Below are positions 11,844-22,364 of a stretch of 64,000 nucleotides of DNA, piece by piece. The position numbers were made by a program, and so were the translations under genes. This stretch comes from Aspergillus flavus. Taxonomy: Eukaryota; Ascomycota; Eurotiomycetes; Eurotiales; Aspergillaceae. The notes below the pieces were generated by a model. The model was not told the DNA's origin, searched no databases, and saw only the letters and a program-made list of their open reading frames with translations. Every line of letters begins with the position of its first letter. Positions within the stretch are counted from its first letter, which is position 1. The stretch is from the NCBI RefSeq assembly GCF_009017415.1, contig NC_092405.1, positions 4,464,001 through 4,528,000 of the forward strand, given 5' to 3'.

Positions 11844-12275
11844 TATGTTGACGGAGTTGCATACCTAATCTGTCATCTCAGTGGATTTGTGATTTGCGAT
11901 TCTGTAAATTTGTGGCTTTTGTCTCATAGCTCTGGTTTTTTTACCATTCTTTGCAGACCCTTTTTTACTAATAATTGTTCTGTATTCGCCATACCCAATC
12001 GTGTCTACTTAACTTTATATATAATACTATACATAATGTATAAATAGCAAGAAAGGACCTTTAAGCATCAGCCCATCTGACACGCTTTGGACAGAGGACT
12101 GCCGATTGCACTCATGGAACTACATCCTCCAACATGAAAAATGCACGAAAATTACGTTCTTGACAATATCAGCTGCCAAATATGGCGGAATAGATTGCTG
12201 TCTCTTGAAACTATCTATCTGTGCATATTCATCGTCATGTTATTAGTCTCTCCATTAAGCATATCACTCTTAACT
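11844..12275. other. short convergent intergenic region
   Basis: It holds the 3' flanks of the Egh16H-like gene (plus strand) and the amino-acid permease gene (minus strand). It is AT-rich with T-runs. No further feature seen. Confidence 0.5.
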
Positions 12276-14114
12276 TCATGCCCACAAAACATTAAGCCTC
12301 TTCCACCCTTTAGCTGGCTTAATGGGTACATTCTCGGGATCGTTCCGTGCTTCCTCCAGCGCTTGATGGACCGGCACTTCCGTCAACGGAATGATTTTCG
12401 TCCCGCGGATATATTTGTACAGTCCATATGCAAGTAGCACGAGTGGGATATCCCTGTGGCCGTTATTAGTTCTTTTCTTTCAGTGTATATAAATTACGAG
12501 CAGTAATACGTACAAATAGGACGAGACAAATGAGGCAGGGTCCCAATTCCCGGCGGTAAAGACGGCAAATCCACCAGTAAATAGGATAAGGATGCAGGCG
12601 AGAAAGGCGAACCAGGAGGAAAAGTCTAGGAAATATTAGTCGAGAATCAACCACCTCAAGAGCTAGCTGAAAGCACATACAAGTTATGCGATTATGCCAG
12701 GGTAACTCCGCTGTCGGAATACCCTGTGCCTTCAGTGCTTGTAGCAAGCGAATATGATTGAAAGCGATCGCAATCCACGACACCAACACACCGGCGGCTG
12801 TCAAATCGAGAAGCCAATAGAAGACGGTCAAGGCACTATTCGACACACACATGTAGGCCAGGAAAGAGACGGCCGTCTGTGCGGCGACGCACATGTATGG
12901 TACACCCCAGCTGGATGTTTTCAGGAAGACCTTGGGCGCATGTCCCTTGACAGCAAGGCCGTAGAGTGTACGCGTGCCGGCTAGCATGCTTTGATTCGAC
13001 GCTGACCATGCTGAGGTAATACAGATCGCGTTGACAACTGAGGGTATCGCTTTGATGCCGGCGTCGCTTGCAGCAATCACGAAGGGACTTTGGGCGGCGG
13101 TGCCAGAGTCGTCCTGAAGTCTTGGATCGGAACTTGAGACCAGCATGCCCACGACTAACACTGCAGCCAGATAGAACACAGTGACACGTACAAACACCCT
13201 TCTACAGGCCTTGGGGATGTTATGGCGTGGGTTTTTCGTCTCCGCTGCGGCCATCGCCAAGGATTCGACACCCGAGAAGCTATAGACGGCGTTTGTCATG
13301 ACGGCCCAGAAACCGAGAAAGCGACCCCATGCGCCAGTGGCGATGTACTCCACGAAGAGACCTTCCTTCCAATAATGAAAACCTAGTCGTGGCTTGCCAG
13401 GTATTCCGCCAAGATCGATTACCAGACCGAGAATAACGACGAAGACCACCAACAGGAGCTTCAACAGGGCAAAGAAGAACTCGATTTCACCATACACGCG
13501 CACAAGCGTAATGGCGACGGTGGCGGACACAATGATTAATATAGTCACCCACACTGCAGCATTGATGTCGGTCCAGTACTGGATCAGCACTACAGCGGCG
13601 GAAATCTCACTCGGCACGGCCAAGAAGGAGCCATACACGACGTTCCAGCCGATCGCAAAAGCCAACGCAGGGTCGACCAGTAGTTCCGCGTGTCGCACAA
13701 ATGAACCGGTCACTGGCATCAACGCGGACACCTCGCCCAAGGCATATTGAATGCAGCATACGATTAGCCCGACGAAGATGTAGCCGAGTAGGGCACCAAG
13801 CGGTCCGCCTGTCGCGATTGCGCCGCCGAGACCTAGGAAAAGTCCCGTTCCCTAGAGACTCAAACGCGTCGTTTAATGCTGGGTTCTGGATATTGTGGTA
13901 TAGATTCACATACAATGGCTCCCGCGATAGCGATCATCTGAACATGTCGTTGTGACAATCCCCGTGACAAATTCTGGCGTTCCTCTTGGGACACAATATA
14001 TTCCTGTTGTCGTGCCACATCATTATTGTCGATCGCTGGACCATCACTTTTTGGCTGGCGATTTGGAAATATCTCACGATCATGTTGGGCTGGGCCTTTG
14101 GAGGGTATCGCCAT
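12276..14114 (-). CDS. amino-acid permease (APC superfamily, YAT/AAT type)
   Basis: Four exons, complement(join(12276..12453,12514..12625,12681..13851,13914..14114)), 553 aa, the usual length for fungal amino-acid permeases. The hydrophilic N-terminus ends in LSQRHVQMIAIAGAI. The join then gives GTGLFLGLGGAIATGGPLGA, the hallmark TM1 motif. About 12 hydrophobic segments follow. Also visible are ALGEVSALMPVTGSF, FSGVESLAMAAAETKNPRHNIPKA and SAWSASNQSMLAGTRTLYGLA, all typical of the family. The last two exons supply the closing membrane segments and a tail ending NVLWA. Role: proton-coupled uptake of amino acids across the plasma membrane; the substrate cannot be read from sequence. Start: the ATG at 14114 opens the N-terminal tail in frame. 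All splice sites are GT-AG and phases agree. Confidence 0.93.
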
Positions 14115-16044
14115 CTTATTTCCAAGTTATGGTTTATCCCTTCCCGGTAGAGGTTCAGGAAAGGAAACGTGTTTTAGTTTTCGTGCATCCCTTGGGAAAT
14201 ATTTTTCCGCCCTAAGATAAGGAAGCACGCCATCCGACTGGTTGGTGAGGAATGTTTTTTGCATATTAACTCGGTGGGGTTTTTCTTTTAGTCGCTGTCG
14301 TTGATATATTTTCGTCCTATAGAGAGTCATATTATAGGGCAAGAAAAAAAAAAGGAAATGGACTAGGGCAAAGAGCACACACCAAAGAATGAATTACTCA
14401 CGTGAAGAAGGCATTTGAGGAGTTTCAGCATAAAAAACCTCACGCTCCTTCTGTTGACCGGAACGATTTGACTGTCTTGGCAGTTAATCTCCCGAGAAGC
14501 TTGGTTAGCTTGACAAAAGCATACCCAACCGAGCAATATAGTATGGATTCTTTCCCCTTTCACAGAATACCTATGCATTACAGAGAATATGTACCTCAAC
14601 GGCAATCATCTCGTGTTTAAACTTATATTTAGTAGACTAGACATGTCATTGAAGATCAGCAAACTTGGGCTTTGGCAAAATAAATCGTTCTCGCTATATT
14701 AACATATAACATGCACTGCTGGAGGTTATGTTGCGCCAAATATTGATGCGCTTACGCTCAGCCAGTCTCGGTCTCGGCGATCTTCTGCTCAAAGTTGCTC
14801 TTGACATCAGCAAAGAATCTATCGTCAAACAGACAATTTCAGCCGAGTAAGGCGAGTCCCTTTCCGGTAGTGACGGCCTGCTTCAGGGCCTCATTCGTTC
14901 CGGAGACGCTGTAAACCTCAGACCATGAGGGAAACATTTATTCTGAGCCGAGATACCAACTAGGACATGCATTGTAGGCAGCACATAGCTCACATTACCT
15001 ATGCAACAGACCACAGCTTTAGCTGTTGCACATGGGGCGGTTGAGAAATGAAGACACCAATATCTGTTGAACCACCTAGGGTCTGGGGTAGAAGTGAATC
15101 TCAGTTCTGTCCATACGGAGTACTCTCTCATGTGGGTGGGTAGCTCATGGTTAATATACACCCGTGAAGTGGAACGCATTGCGTCCAGATGAAGGTTACT
15201 TTGGCAAACCAAATTTATCCATTAAATAATCATGCACAAGGATCCGTCGCACAACCAATAGTCTTAATCCTTTCATTGGTTGTTATTCACGTGGAAGTAC
15301 GCCTTGACAGGAACGATTGGGGCAGACAAGACTGACTGAGTGGCGTTCCCTTCATGAATATTACTAATTATCAGGTACTACCTGAACCGCCATAGCACGA
15401 TAAACAAGCGTTTCTATGTTTTTAACTTCTTACTGTACTTGTACCCGATGCATCTAGAACAATGCTGTCACTTAATCTCACCCAGAAAATCGCGAGAGAT
15501 CGACACGCACTCCTCACACGGACCAATACCCCTAACCAACTTTAGATTAGCTTCTGCATAAAAACTAGCCAAACCGAATCCGGAAGTACTAAGTGACCAA
15601 TAGGGAATGACTGAGAAATGGAATGATGTTCTCCAGCCATGTTGTGGTATGCAAACCTGAGATAGATTTTGGAAGAAACTCGCTGTATGTTGTAATATAT
15701 AACCATTCCATGGCTATCCTAGGATTTAAGTAAGAGCTTCGACCGCTTAAAGAGTGCTCTTGCATTTGATCCTCACACTCTAGGACAACGTTGCATGAAT
15801 TTAGCATTGAACAGCCCTCTTCAACGTTGACCAATTAGGGTTTGTCCATTAGTGGACGGTCACATGGTCAACCAATCGAGAGCAGGAGTAGTGACGTCAA
15901 CGCCGAAAGAAGTAAGTGATATCTGAGCTTAGCCCTCAATTGATGACCCCTCACGCTCCACCTCAGCTCCAGTCGGCGCCCTGACAGTGACTTCCAGAGT
16001 TCACTCAAGTCCATCAGGTCCGCCGAAGCTGACGGTGGTAAAAT
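14115..16044. other. 1.9-kb intergenic region
   Basis: It contains the promoter of the permease gene on the left and of the peroxidase gene on the right. A possible coding remnant lies at 14758-14919 on the minus strand. Otherwise only short non-homologous frames. Confidence 0.5.
14758..14919 (-). pseudogene. possible decayed coding fragment, unknown family
   Basis: On the minus strand a frame reads protein-like (SGTNEALKQAVTTGKGLALL, then a stop, then FADVKSNFEQKIAETETG and a stop). The composition resembles the end of a cytosolic enzyme, and one in-frame stop interrupts it. I cannot name the family. It may be chance. Confidence 0.2.
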
Positions 16045-17187
16045 ATGAACAGAATCCCCAGAAGCAGGAACATTGTGCACAATATTTTCTCCCAAGGGTA
16101 CCGCAGTCGTCCGTTACCTAGATCACCACTCTTAAAAAGCTTAGCAAGCCAGCCAACAGCTACAATTAGCTCGGCAGGACACATCTCACGTCCTCTAACC
16201 CCTCAATTGAGAACCCGTCTACCACCCACAAGCGCAAACATGAGCAGTCGTGTCCCCATCGAACCCCAACGAGTCGACGCACCGTTGACACAATCCGCAA
16301 CATTCCTTGTCGTGTCCGTCAAGGACAGTTCGGACGCCATTAAGACCGTCCGCTCGACTCTCGCCAGCGTCGATGACCTCTCAAAGAACGTTTCTATTCG
16401 CGACCTCGCCGCCCAATTCGCATGTACCGTCGGAATCGGCAGCAACATCTGGGATCGGCTTACTGGTCTCCCTCGCCCGGCGGAGCTACACCCATTCCGC
16501 GAGATAAAGGGCGAAAAACATACTGCAGTGTCCACTCCCGGTGACCTACTTTTCCACATCCGCTCAGATCGTCGTGACCTATGCTTTGAGTTCGAACGCC
16601 AATTAATGGATCTCCTTGGCGACTCCGTCACGGTCATCGACCAGACAGTCGGATTCCGTTACTTTGACGTGCGCGACTTGCTTGGGTTTGTCGACGGCAC
16701 GGCAAACCCAGTCGGCCCATCGGTTTCCGATACAATCCTCGTCGCAGAAGAAGACACCTCCGGTACCGGAGGAAGCTACATCGTAGTGCAGAAATACGTC
16801 CACGACCTCCAAGCATGGAAGTCGCTCTCCTCTGAAAAGCAAGAAGCAATTATCGGCCGCACCAAGTGGGAGAATATCGAGTTGGACGATGCAGATGAAG
16901 GTCAGCAACAATCACACAAATCGCTGGCGACGATCGAGGAGAATGGAGAGGAGCATGAAATTCTGCGCGACAATATGCCGTTCGGAAATCCGAGCTCTGG
17001 TGAATTCGGAACCTATTTTATCGGATATACGCGCCGCTTATGGGTTATTGAGAAAATGCTCGAACGCATGTTTATTGGAAATCCCCCTGGGTTACACGAT
17101 CGCTTGCTTGATTTCTCGAAGCCGTTGACTGGAGTGACCTTTTATGCGCCACCGGCTAGTGTTCTAGCTGGGTTAGAGGATGATTAA
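16045..17187 (+). CDS. DyP-type haem peroxidase
   Basis: Single exon, 380 aa. The diagnostic DyP motif GFVDGTANP is at 214-222 (catalytic Asp217). The likely proximal haem ligand is His291 (QSHKSLA), and Arg308 lies in ILRDNMPFG. The family's SGEFGTYFIGY segment follows. Family role: oxidation of anthraquinone-type dyes, phenols or other reductants with hydrogen peroxide. The first 65 residues are rich in Arg and Ser, lack acidic residues and could be a mitochondrial presequence. A second in-frame ATG (residue 66, MSSRVPIEP) would give a 315-aa cytosolic form, so dual targeting is possible. No secretion signal is visible, unlike many basidiomycete DyPs. No intron needed. Confidence 0.9.
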   Translation: MNRIPRSRNIVHNIFSQGYRSRPLPRSPLLKSLASQPTATISSAGHISRPLTPQLRTRLPPTSANMSSRVPIEPQRVDAPLTQSATFLVVSVKDSSDAIKTVRSTLASVDDLSKNVSIRDLAAQFACTVGIGSNIWDRLTGLPRPAELHPFREIKGEKHTAVSTPGDLLFHIRSDRRDLCFEFERQLMDLLGDSVTVIDQTVGFRYFDVRDLLGFVDGTANPVGPSVSDTILVAEEDTSGTGGSYIVVQKYVHDLQAWKSLSSEKQEAIIGRTKWENIELDDADEGQQQSHKSLATIEENGEEHEILRDNMPFGNPSSGEFGTYFIGYTRRLWVIEKMLERMFIGNPPGLHDRLLDFSKPLTGVTFYAPPASVLAGLEDD

Positions 17188-18656
17188 TCTTCCGTAGAGT
17201 TGGCTGCGGGCTCGGTATGTTTGCGGGTTAGTTAGGGCTGTGGAATCGGACGACTTCTCTGGGATGTAGCGGTCTGAAATGAGACTTCTGAAGGGGAAGC
17301 GGTGCTTCGTATTGCAATAAATGTTGGCGAAAGTATATAAACAGACAGTGTGAGGAAAAGGCTCCCTAGGAGTCAACTCTCAGTGGGTTAATAACTGGTG
17401 AGCCCACAATACATTAAATATGTTGAATAAAGGCGATGCAGTCCCATATAGAAGGAAAACAAATTTGTCAATTGATTTCCTGTGCGCATATGGCAGCACA
17501 TGCTCGTTACAGCAATCGCATGCCGAGACACTTCGGCCTTTATGTCCCCTCTCTACAGGAGTAACAGCTCAATAAGCACAAGACACACGCTTTCAGGGAT
17601 TTCACGTTTTGTCAAACGAGCTCTCTAGTACTAATGTCGTGAACTATAGGTAGAGGTATGGTCTTCGGAACTTGTGTCACCAGGCACATATGTATATACT
17701 TAAACGTATTGCTGCCTTACTGATCGAGGTGTTCAAATCGTTCAGGACAGACTCTTGGTATTTTGCATCAGCGCACAGTTTGTAGAATAGTGCGTCCCAT
17801 CCGATAAGCAGCATGGACCTTGCGTCAGGCAAACAGGCTTAATCTGCCCGAGACGATGGGTCAATCAGGTCACTGGCCACGCGTTCACAGAATATATTTA
17901 TCTCAGCTGAGTTGGACCAGTAGCTAGTCTGTGCAATAAGATTAATCGAGGCTGTTTCTCTGTCTTCGTGATTAGCCTAAATTGACCTCCCGAGGTTGAC
18001 TCCATAAAAATACGCTTGCTCTGCTCTGGGACTATTCCTAGAAGATTGTAGCTGGAGACAGATACCCATAGCGTTGTCCTTCAGACATATTGACATTGGT
18101 CCTTCTGTAAAACAATGTCTCACAAGTCCAAGGCACCAATCTAAGACTTGGAGCCTCCAACAGGCCTCCGACGTGTCCGAGCCTGTAGATCTCGAGTCAC
18201 AAAGGTTAAATCCTTCACCACATGCTTATCATATCCAGGTTGCCTAGCGATCGTCGCTCTAGGTTCCATATATGACCCATATATATAGCCGTCCGAGAGA
18301 GCACAGCTTACTGTATTTCATGAACGTCACCTCTTGCCCGACGCTATGTTTCAAAGTCATGATGTTGTCTGGGGGCTGACCTATTGCGACAGCTTCAAGT
18401 ATCTCTTTCCCGCTCTTTAATTAGGAACTAGGTCTGGATGAATTTCCCCACCGAGCAATCTGCTTTAATCTTATAGCCATCGTGCGGAGGCAAGATGGGA
18501 CAGTTTCTCTCGCGACATGGTGTATATTCGTCGGCCCAGGCGTCGGCCCAAGGGAGGGAGTTAATTCTAGCAATGTTCACCCCATCTCTCCGTCCCAGTT
18601 AGTCGTTGAACATATATCACCTTTATGGTCAGAACTAAAGGATACAGATGGTAACA
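17188..18656. other. 1.5-kb intergenic region
   Basis: No gene, RNA or repeat recognised. Only short frames without family resemblance. The right end would be the promoter of the broken aspartic-protease gene. Confidence 0.5.
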
Positions 18657-19120
18657 ATGACACGACACTCGTTTGGTATTGCCGTGGTAGCAGCAACCCT
18701 GCCATCGGGATGGTGTGCAACTGTTGATCTGCCAATTCACATTCGGAATAGCAATGTAGGTTGACACCCTGTTCTCATGTGCTCAGTGTTACCTAGCACA
18801 ATCAATCCTTTTAGGCATCCGTCCAAGTGGATATTGGGACCCCTCCCCAAACACATTTCCTTCATTTCGACACCGGTTCATCCTCCACATGGGTTGTTGA
18901 CCAGAACTGCGCAACAACCTGTCCGAACAAAAGCGGGTAGGACTTCCATGAATAACCTTGACAGCCTGAGAGCAACAAGGCTAACCAGACCAGGTATGAC
19001 CGGAAAGGTTACAACATTTCCGACTCTTCGACTGGTGCGGCCCTGGGGACTTACGGAAGCATTGATTACTTCGGGGGAAAGACGCCCGGCCCAGGAGTAG
19101 CCGACACTTCGAAGCGGGGG
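18657..19120 (+). pseudogene. truncated pepsin-like aspartic protease (family A1)
   Basis: Three exons of a secreted aspartic protease can be followed: 18657-18755 (signal peptide, first Met at 18657), 18815-18936 and 18993-about 19120. Exon 2 holds the first active-site motif in context, VDIGTPPQTHFLHFDTGSSS. Exon 3 gives the family segment YNISDSSTGAALGTYGSIDY and a PGPGVAD stretch. Near 19105-19112 the expected frame is lost, consistent with one missing base. No following exon, no second DTG and no C-terminal lobe are found before the next gene. About 120 of roughly 400 residues remain, so no active enzyme can be made. The intact splice sites suggest recent decay. Confidence 0.7.
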
Positions 19121-19324
19121 GTAAGCTCTGCGAAGTGGAATTAACATGCTGTGGGTTGCTGTGGGGGCAATCGAGCGCACAGAGACACAGTGGGAGCAGC
19201 TGCTCCGGAATGCTGGACTCAATCAATGTCTGGCGGTCCGTCGGATGCCCGGATAAACGGTGTAGATCGACGGAGTTATGCGGGTAAAGTCCTATGTCCG
19301 CCACTACTATCATCGACCGCAAAG

Positions 19325-19333
19325 TATAAATAA
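19325..19333 (+). promoter_or_regulatory. TATA-like element before the aldo-keto reductase gene
   Basis: TATAAATAA lies about 100 nt upstream of the ATG at 19424. A possible 5'-UTR intron (GTAAGT at 19339 to GCAG at 19409) lies between them. The two readings partly conflict, because the donor would be only a few bases after the TATA box. Confidence 0.3.
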
Positions 19334-19423
19334 GAGGAGTAAGTCACACTATCAATTGACTGCGATCTCTCCGACGAGCTCACTGTTTCACATTCTGATA
19401 TCCTTGCAGGCATATCATTCATC

Positions 19424-20492
19424 ATGTCCCTCCCCACCGCCAAGCTGGGCAAAAGCGGCCCTGAAGTCCCCCGCCTAGGCCTGGGTCTCATGGGCCTGAG
19501 TGCCTTCTACGGCACGATCAAGCCCGATAGCGAACGACTTGCTTTCCTGGACACAGCATACGAGCTCGGCGAGACCTTCTGGGACAGTGGTACGTGCATC
19601 TACCCAAGCAACCATCATCCCCATACTAACCCGCCCAGCCGACATGTACGGCGACAACGAGGACCTCATAGGCAAATGGTTCCAAGCCAACCCTTCCAAG
19701 CGCGAGCACATCTTCCTGGCCACCAAATTCGCCAACCGCAGACGCCCCGACGGCTCGTTCTTCGTCGACTCCTCCCCGGACTACGTGCACCAGGCGTGCG
19801 CGAAATCCCTCGCCCGGCTGGGCATCAACACCATCGACCTCTACTACTGCCACCGGCTGGACCGGACGACCCCCATCGAGAAGACCGTGCAGGCGATGGC
19901 CCAGCTCAAGGCGGAGGGCAAGATCCGGTTCCTCGGCCTGAGCGAGTGCAGCGCCGAGTCGCTGCGGCGCGCGCACGCCGTCCACCCCATCGCCGCCGTG
20001 CAGATGGAGTACTCGCCGTTCTCGCTGGACATCGAGAGCCCGCAGTACAGGCTGCTGGAGACAGCACGCGAGCTGGGCGTTGTGGTTGTGGCCTACTCGC
20101 CGCTGGGGCGGGGTCTTTTGAGCGGGGAGATCACCTCGCCGGACCAGTTCGAGGAGAATGATTTCCGGAGGTTTGCGCCGCGGTTTAGCAGGGAAAACTT
20201 TGCGAAGAATCTGGAGTTGGTGCGTGTTATACGGTGTCTAGCAGAGAGGAGGGGTGTAACGCCGTCGCAGTTGACGCTGGCGTGGTTGATGGCGCAGGGG
20301 GTGGATATCTTTCCTATACCTGGTACGACGCGGGTGGAGAGACTCAAGGAGAATCTGGGGAGTCTGCGGATTACCCTGTCGGAGGAGGAGGAGCGCCAGT
20401 TCCGGGAGGCTTGTTCAACCGTTGAGATTGTGGGCTCTCGGTATCCCGAGGCGATTTCTGCCACGCTGTTTGCTGATACGCCTCCTCTGTAG
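19424..20492 (+). CDS. aldo-keto reductase
   Basis: Two exons, join(19424..19589,19639..20492), 339 aa. The AKR catalytic tetrad is complete: Asp54 and Tyr59 (WDSADMYG, created by the splice), Lys85 (LATKF) and His127 (YCHRLD). Other family marks are the N-terminal GLGLMGLS, the YSPLGRGLLSG loop, and C-terminal IPGTTRVERLKENLGSL, which binds NADP(H) in related proteins. Role: NADPH-dependent reduction of aldehydes or ketones in the cytosol; closest in type to the AKR subgroup that includes yeast Yakc/pyridoxal reductase-like enzymes. Substrate unknown. The coding sequence is notably GC-rich in its first two thirds compared with its flanks. Confidence 0.93.
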
Positions 20493-21402
20493 CTGAATTG
20501 ACACAGGAATGGAAAAAAGGTTGACGATGCCATCCATTTCATTATAGTTTTGTCGGTTGAAAGATGTTCAGTTATGTATCTGGTTTTCGGCGATTCTAAT
20601 AGAAATCACTTTCCCGATTCCTATATGCCATCCCCCTCGACCTATCCATAGGTAAGGGAACGGAAAACAATATGCGTATATTTATTGCTGACTACCACCC
20701 ACGTGAAATGCGGCTATAATACAGGATATTGAAGAGAAGGGACGAATGTATCAATATATTATAGTATCAATAGTACCACCAATTGTGTCCTGAATATCCA
20801 ATTTAATGATATCTAAGCCGTGGACAGCGAAGTGACTGACGCCTTAGCGTCATGCCGGAATGATAGCGTGGCGCGTCTTGGCCAACAGAGTTTCATATCA
20901 CGGCCCACCGATATTAGGAACAAGCCAGAAGTAGAATTCTAATTTGTACTCCAAGTTAAGAAATACTACTTAATGGGGGTATAGATATCCTAGTTAGGGA
21001 GCCAAGCTGCGAGGCTGATGACGGTGAAATGGGGATCGGCAGAGGAGTTAAGAGCCGGCATAGGGCTGCGGAAACACAGCCCCCAGGCTAAGCTCTGGGG
21101 GCCAAAATGAGCCTCATTCAGTGGACCATCGCGAAGGGCCTCGCTGGGCTGCATCTTACAGCAATTGTGAATAGTTGAGCTGGATAGAAAGAAGATAAAT
21201 ATGGCTATATCTCTCCTGTTTCGAGGCTATTTCTCTGATCAACACATATTGCCTTCTACCTACTCAAGACCTCACTTTCGGCCCGGAGGCATATTCGGCC
21301 TAAATATCAAGCTCAAGATCGTCCAACCACGGCAAGAAATCTCCTTGAGTCAATTCCTGAATATACATCACCCTCTGCAATCTACAGCAAAACACCTCAA
21401 CC
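20493..21402. other. 0.9-kb intergenic region
   Basis: No gene recognised. Holds the 3' flank of the reductase gene and the promoter of the small Cys-rich gene. Confidence 0.5.
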
Positions 21403-21772
21403 ATGACCAACAGCGAGTGTTCTGCAACCGTCAGCAAACCTCCAACTGGACTCTGGAACTCGACCGAGGTCGTTGCATTCCCAAATGATCACAAATACCC
21501 CCTTGCCCCAGCAGGCATGCTGCGGAGAGACAAATCAGATCCAACTCTACAAGAAGAACTGCTTTCGCTTTTGCAGCACCTATGGTAATCAGAGCAATGT
21601 CACCTCGTGCTTGGAAGACCGCGGCGTCAAAAAGGTAGCCGAGTTTCACAACGACAAGGGCGGACAGTCAATGGCGCCTCATCAGCTTTCCAAACCCGCG
21701 CTCGGGCTCATTTTTATGGTTCTTATGGGATATTTGATGGGTCCTCTTGGAGAGGCTCTCTTGGTTGCATAA
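21403..21772 (+). CDS. small cysteine-rich protein with hydrophobic C-terminus
   Basis: Probable two-exon gene, join(21403..21468,21512..21772), about 108 aa. The first frame opens with MTNSECSATVSKPPTGLWNS. A +1 frame change is needed to reach a cysteine block ACCGETNQIQLYKKNC, FCSTYG and SCLEDRG. The C-terminus ends in a hydrophobic run (PALGLIFMVLMGYLMG) that could be a membrane or GPI-type tail. The frame change fits an intron of 43 nt (GTCGTT...CCAG) or 46 nt (ending CAGCAG). The donor is weak, so a real frameshift cannot be excluded. The CC...C...C pattern with a hydrophobic tail resembles widespread small fungal proteins of unknown role, possibly surface-exposed. No clear N-terminal signal peptide. 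Confidence 0.5.
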
Positions 21773-22364
21773 ATGGTTGGATATCTGGGAAGTCAAGGCG
21801 TTGGTGGTGTGCTGTGCGCATAATGAAAGATGGTGTATCTGTATATATCCTTTTTTAAACTATTCTAGACCATTACTACATTGAATAATGAACAATAATC
21901 ACAGTGACACTTTTCACACGCTACACTAGATGGAAATCCTTGCCCGGAGGAGGTCGAGGGTTGGAGCTTTCGACTAGCTTGATGCGCCGGCAATCATTAA
22001 TATAAGATGCACTATTTCGGCGAAGACAGATCGCTTAGGAAGAAGTCAGCCCTAACTGCGCAGACCGCTAGAGATTATCGCAGATCGGACGTGCTCGAAT
22101 TCCCGTTTTGAGCCGCTTAGCCCGTAGGTCTTTGGACCTGTTCCAGCAAGATGGTTGAGACTTTACGATCAAACGAGAATTTTCTTGCTCTTCTCTCTAT
22201 AAGTCTTGATCTTCCCCCAACCGCCTGCAGATGGGGATCTAAGAACTTCATAAGCTATGTATGTATGTATGTACATGGACCGAAAGATGCAGCTTGCTGA
22301 TTTATTTGATCCACCAAAATGTGAATAGCAGAATAGGAAAGCAATCAAATGCCGACCGAGAACA
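21773..22364. other. convergent intergenic region
   Basis: 3' flanks of the Cys-rich gene and the glycosyltransferase gene. A short ATGT microsatellite lies near 22257-22274. Nothing else seen. Confidence 0.5.

Noticed and set aside
19626..19985. Minus-strand frame of 119 codons in the aldo-keto reductase gene
   Set aside because: GC-rich antisense shadow of the AKR exon; composition is repetitive and without homology.
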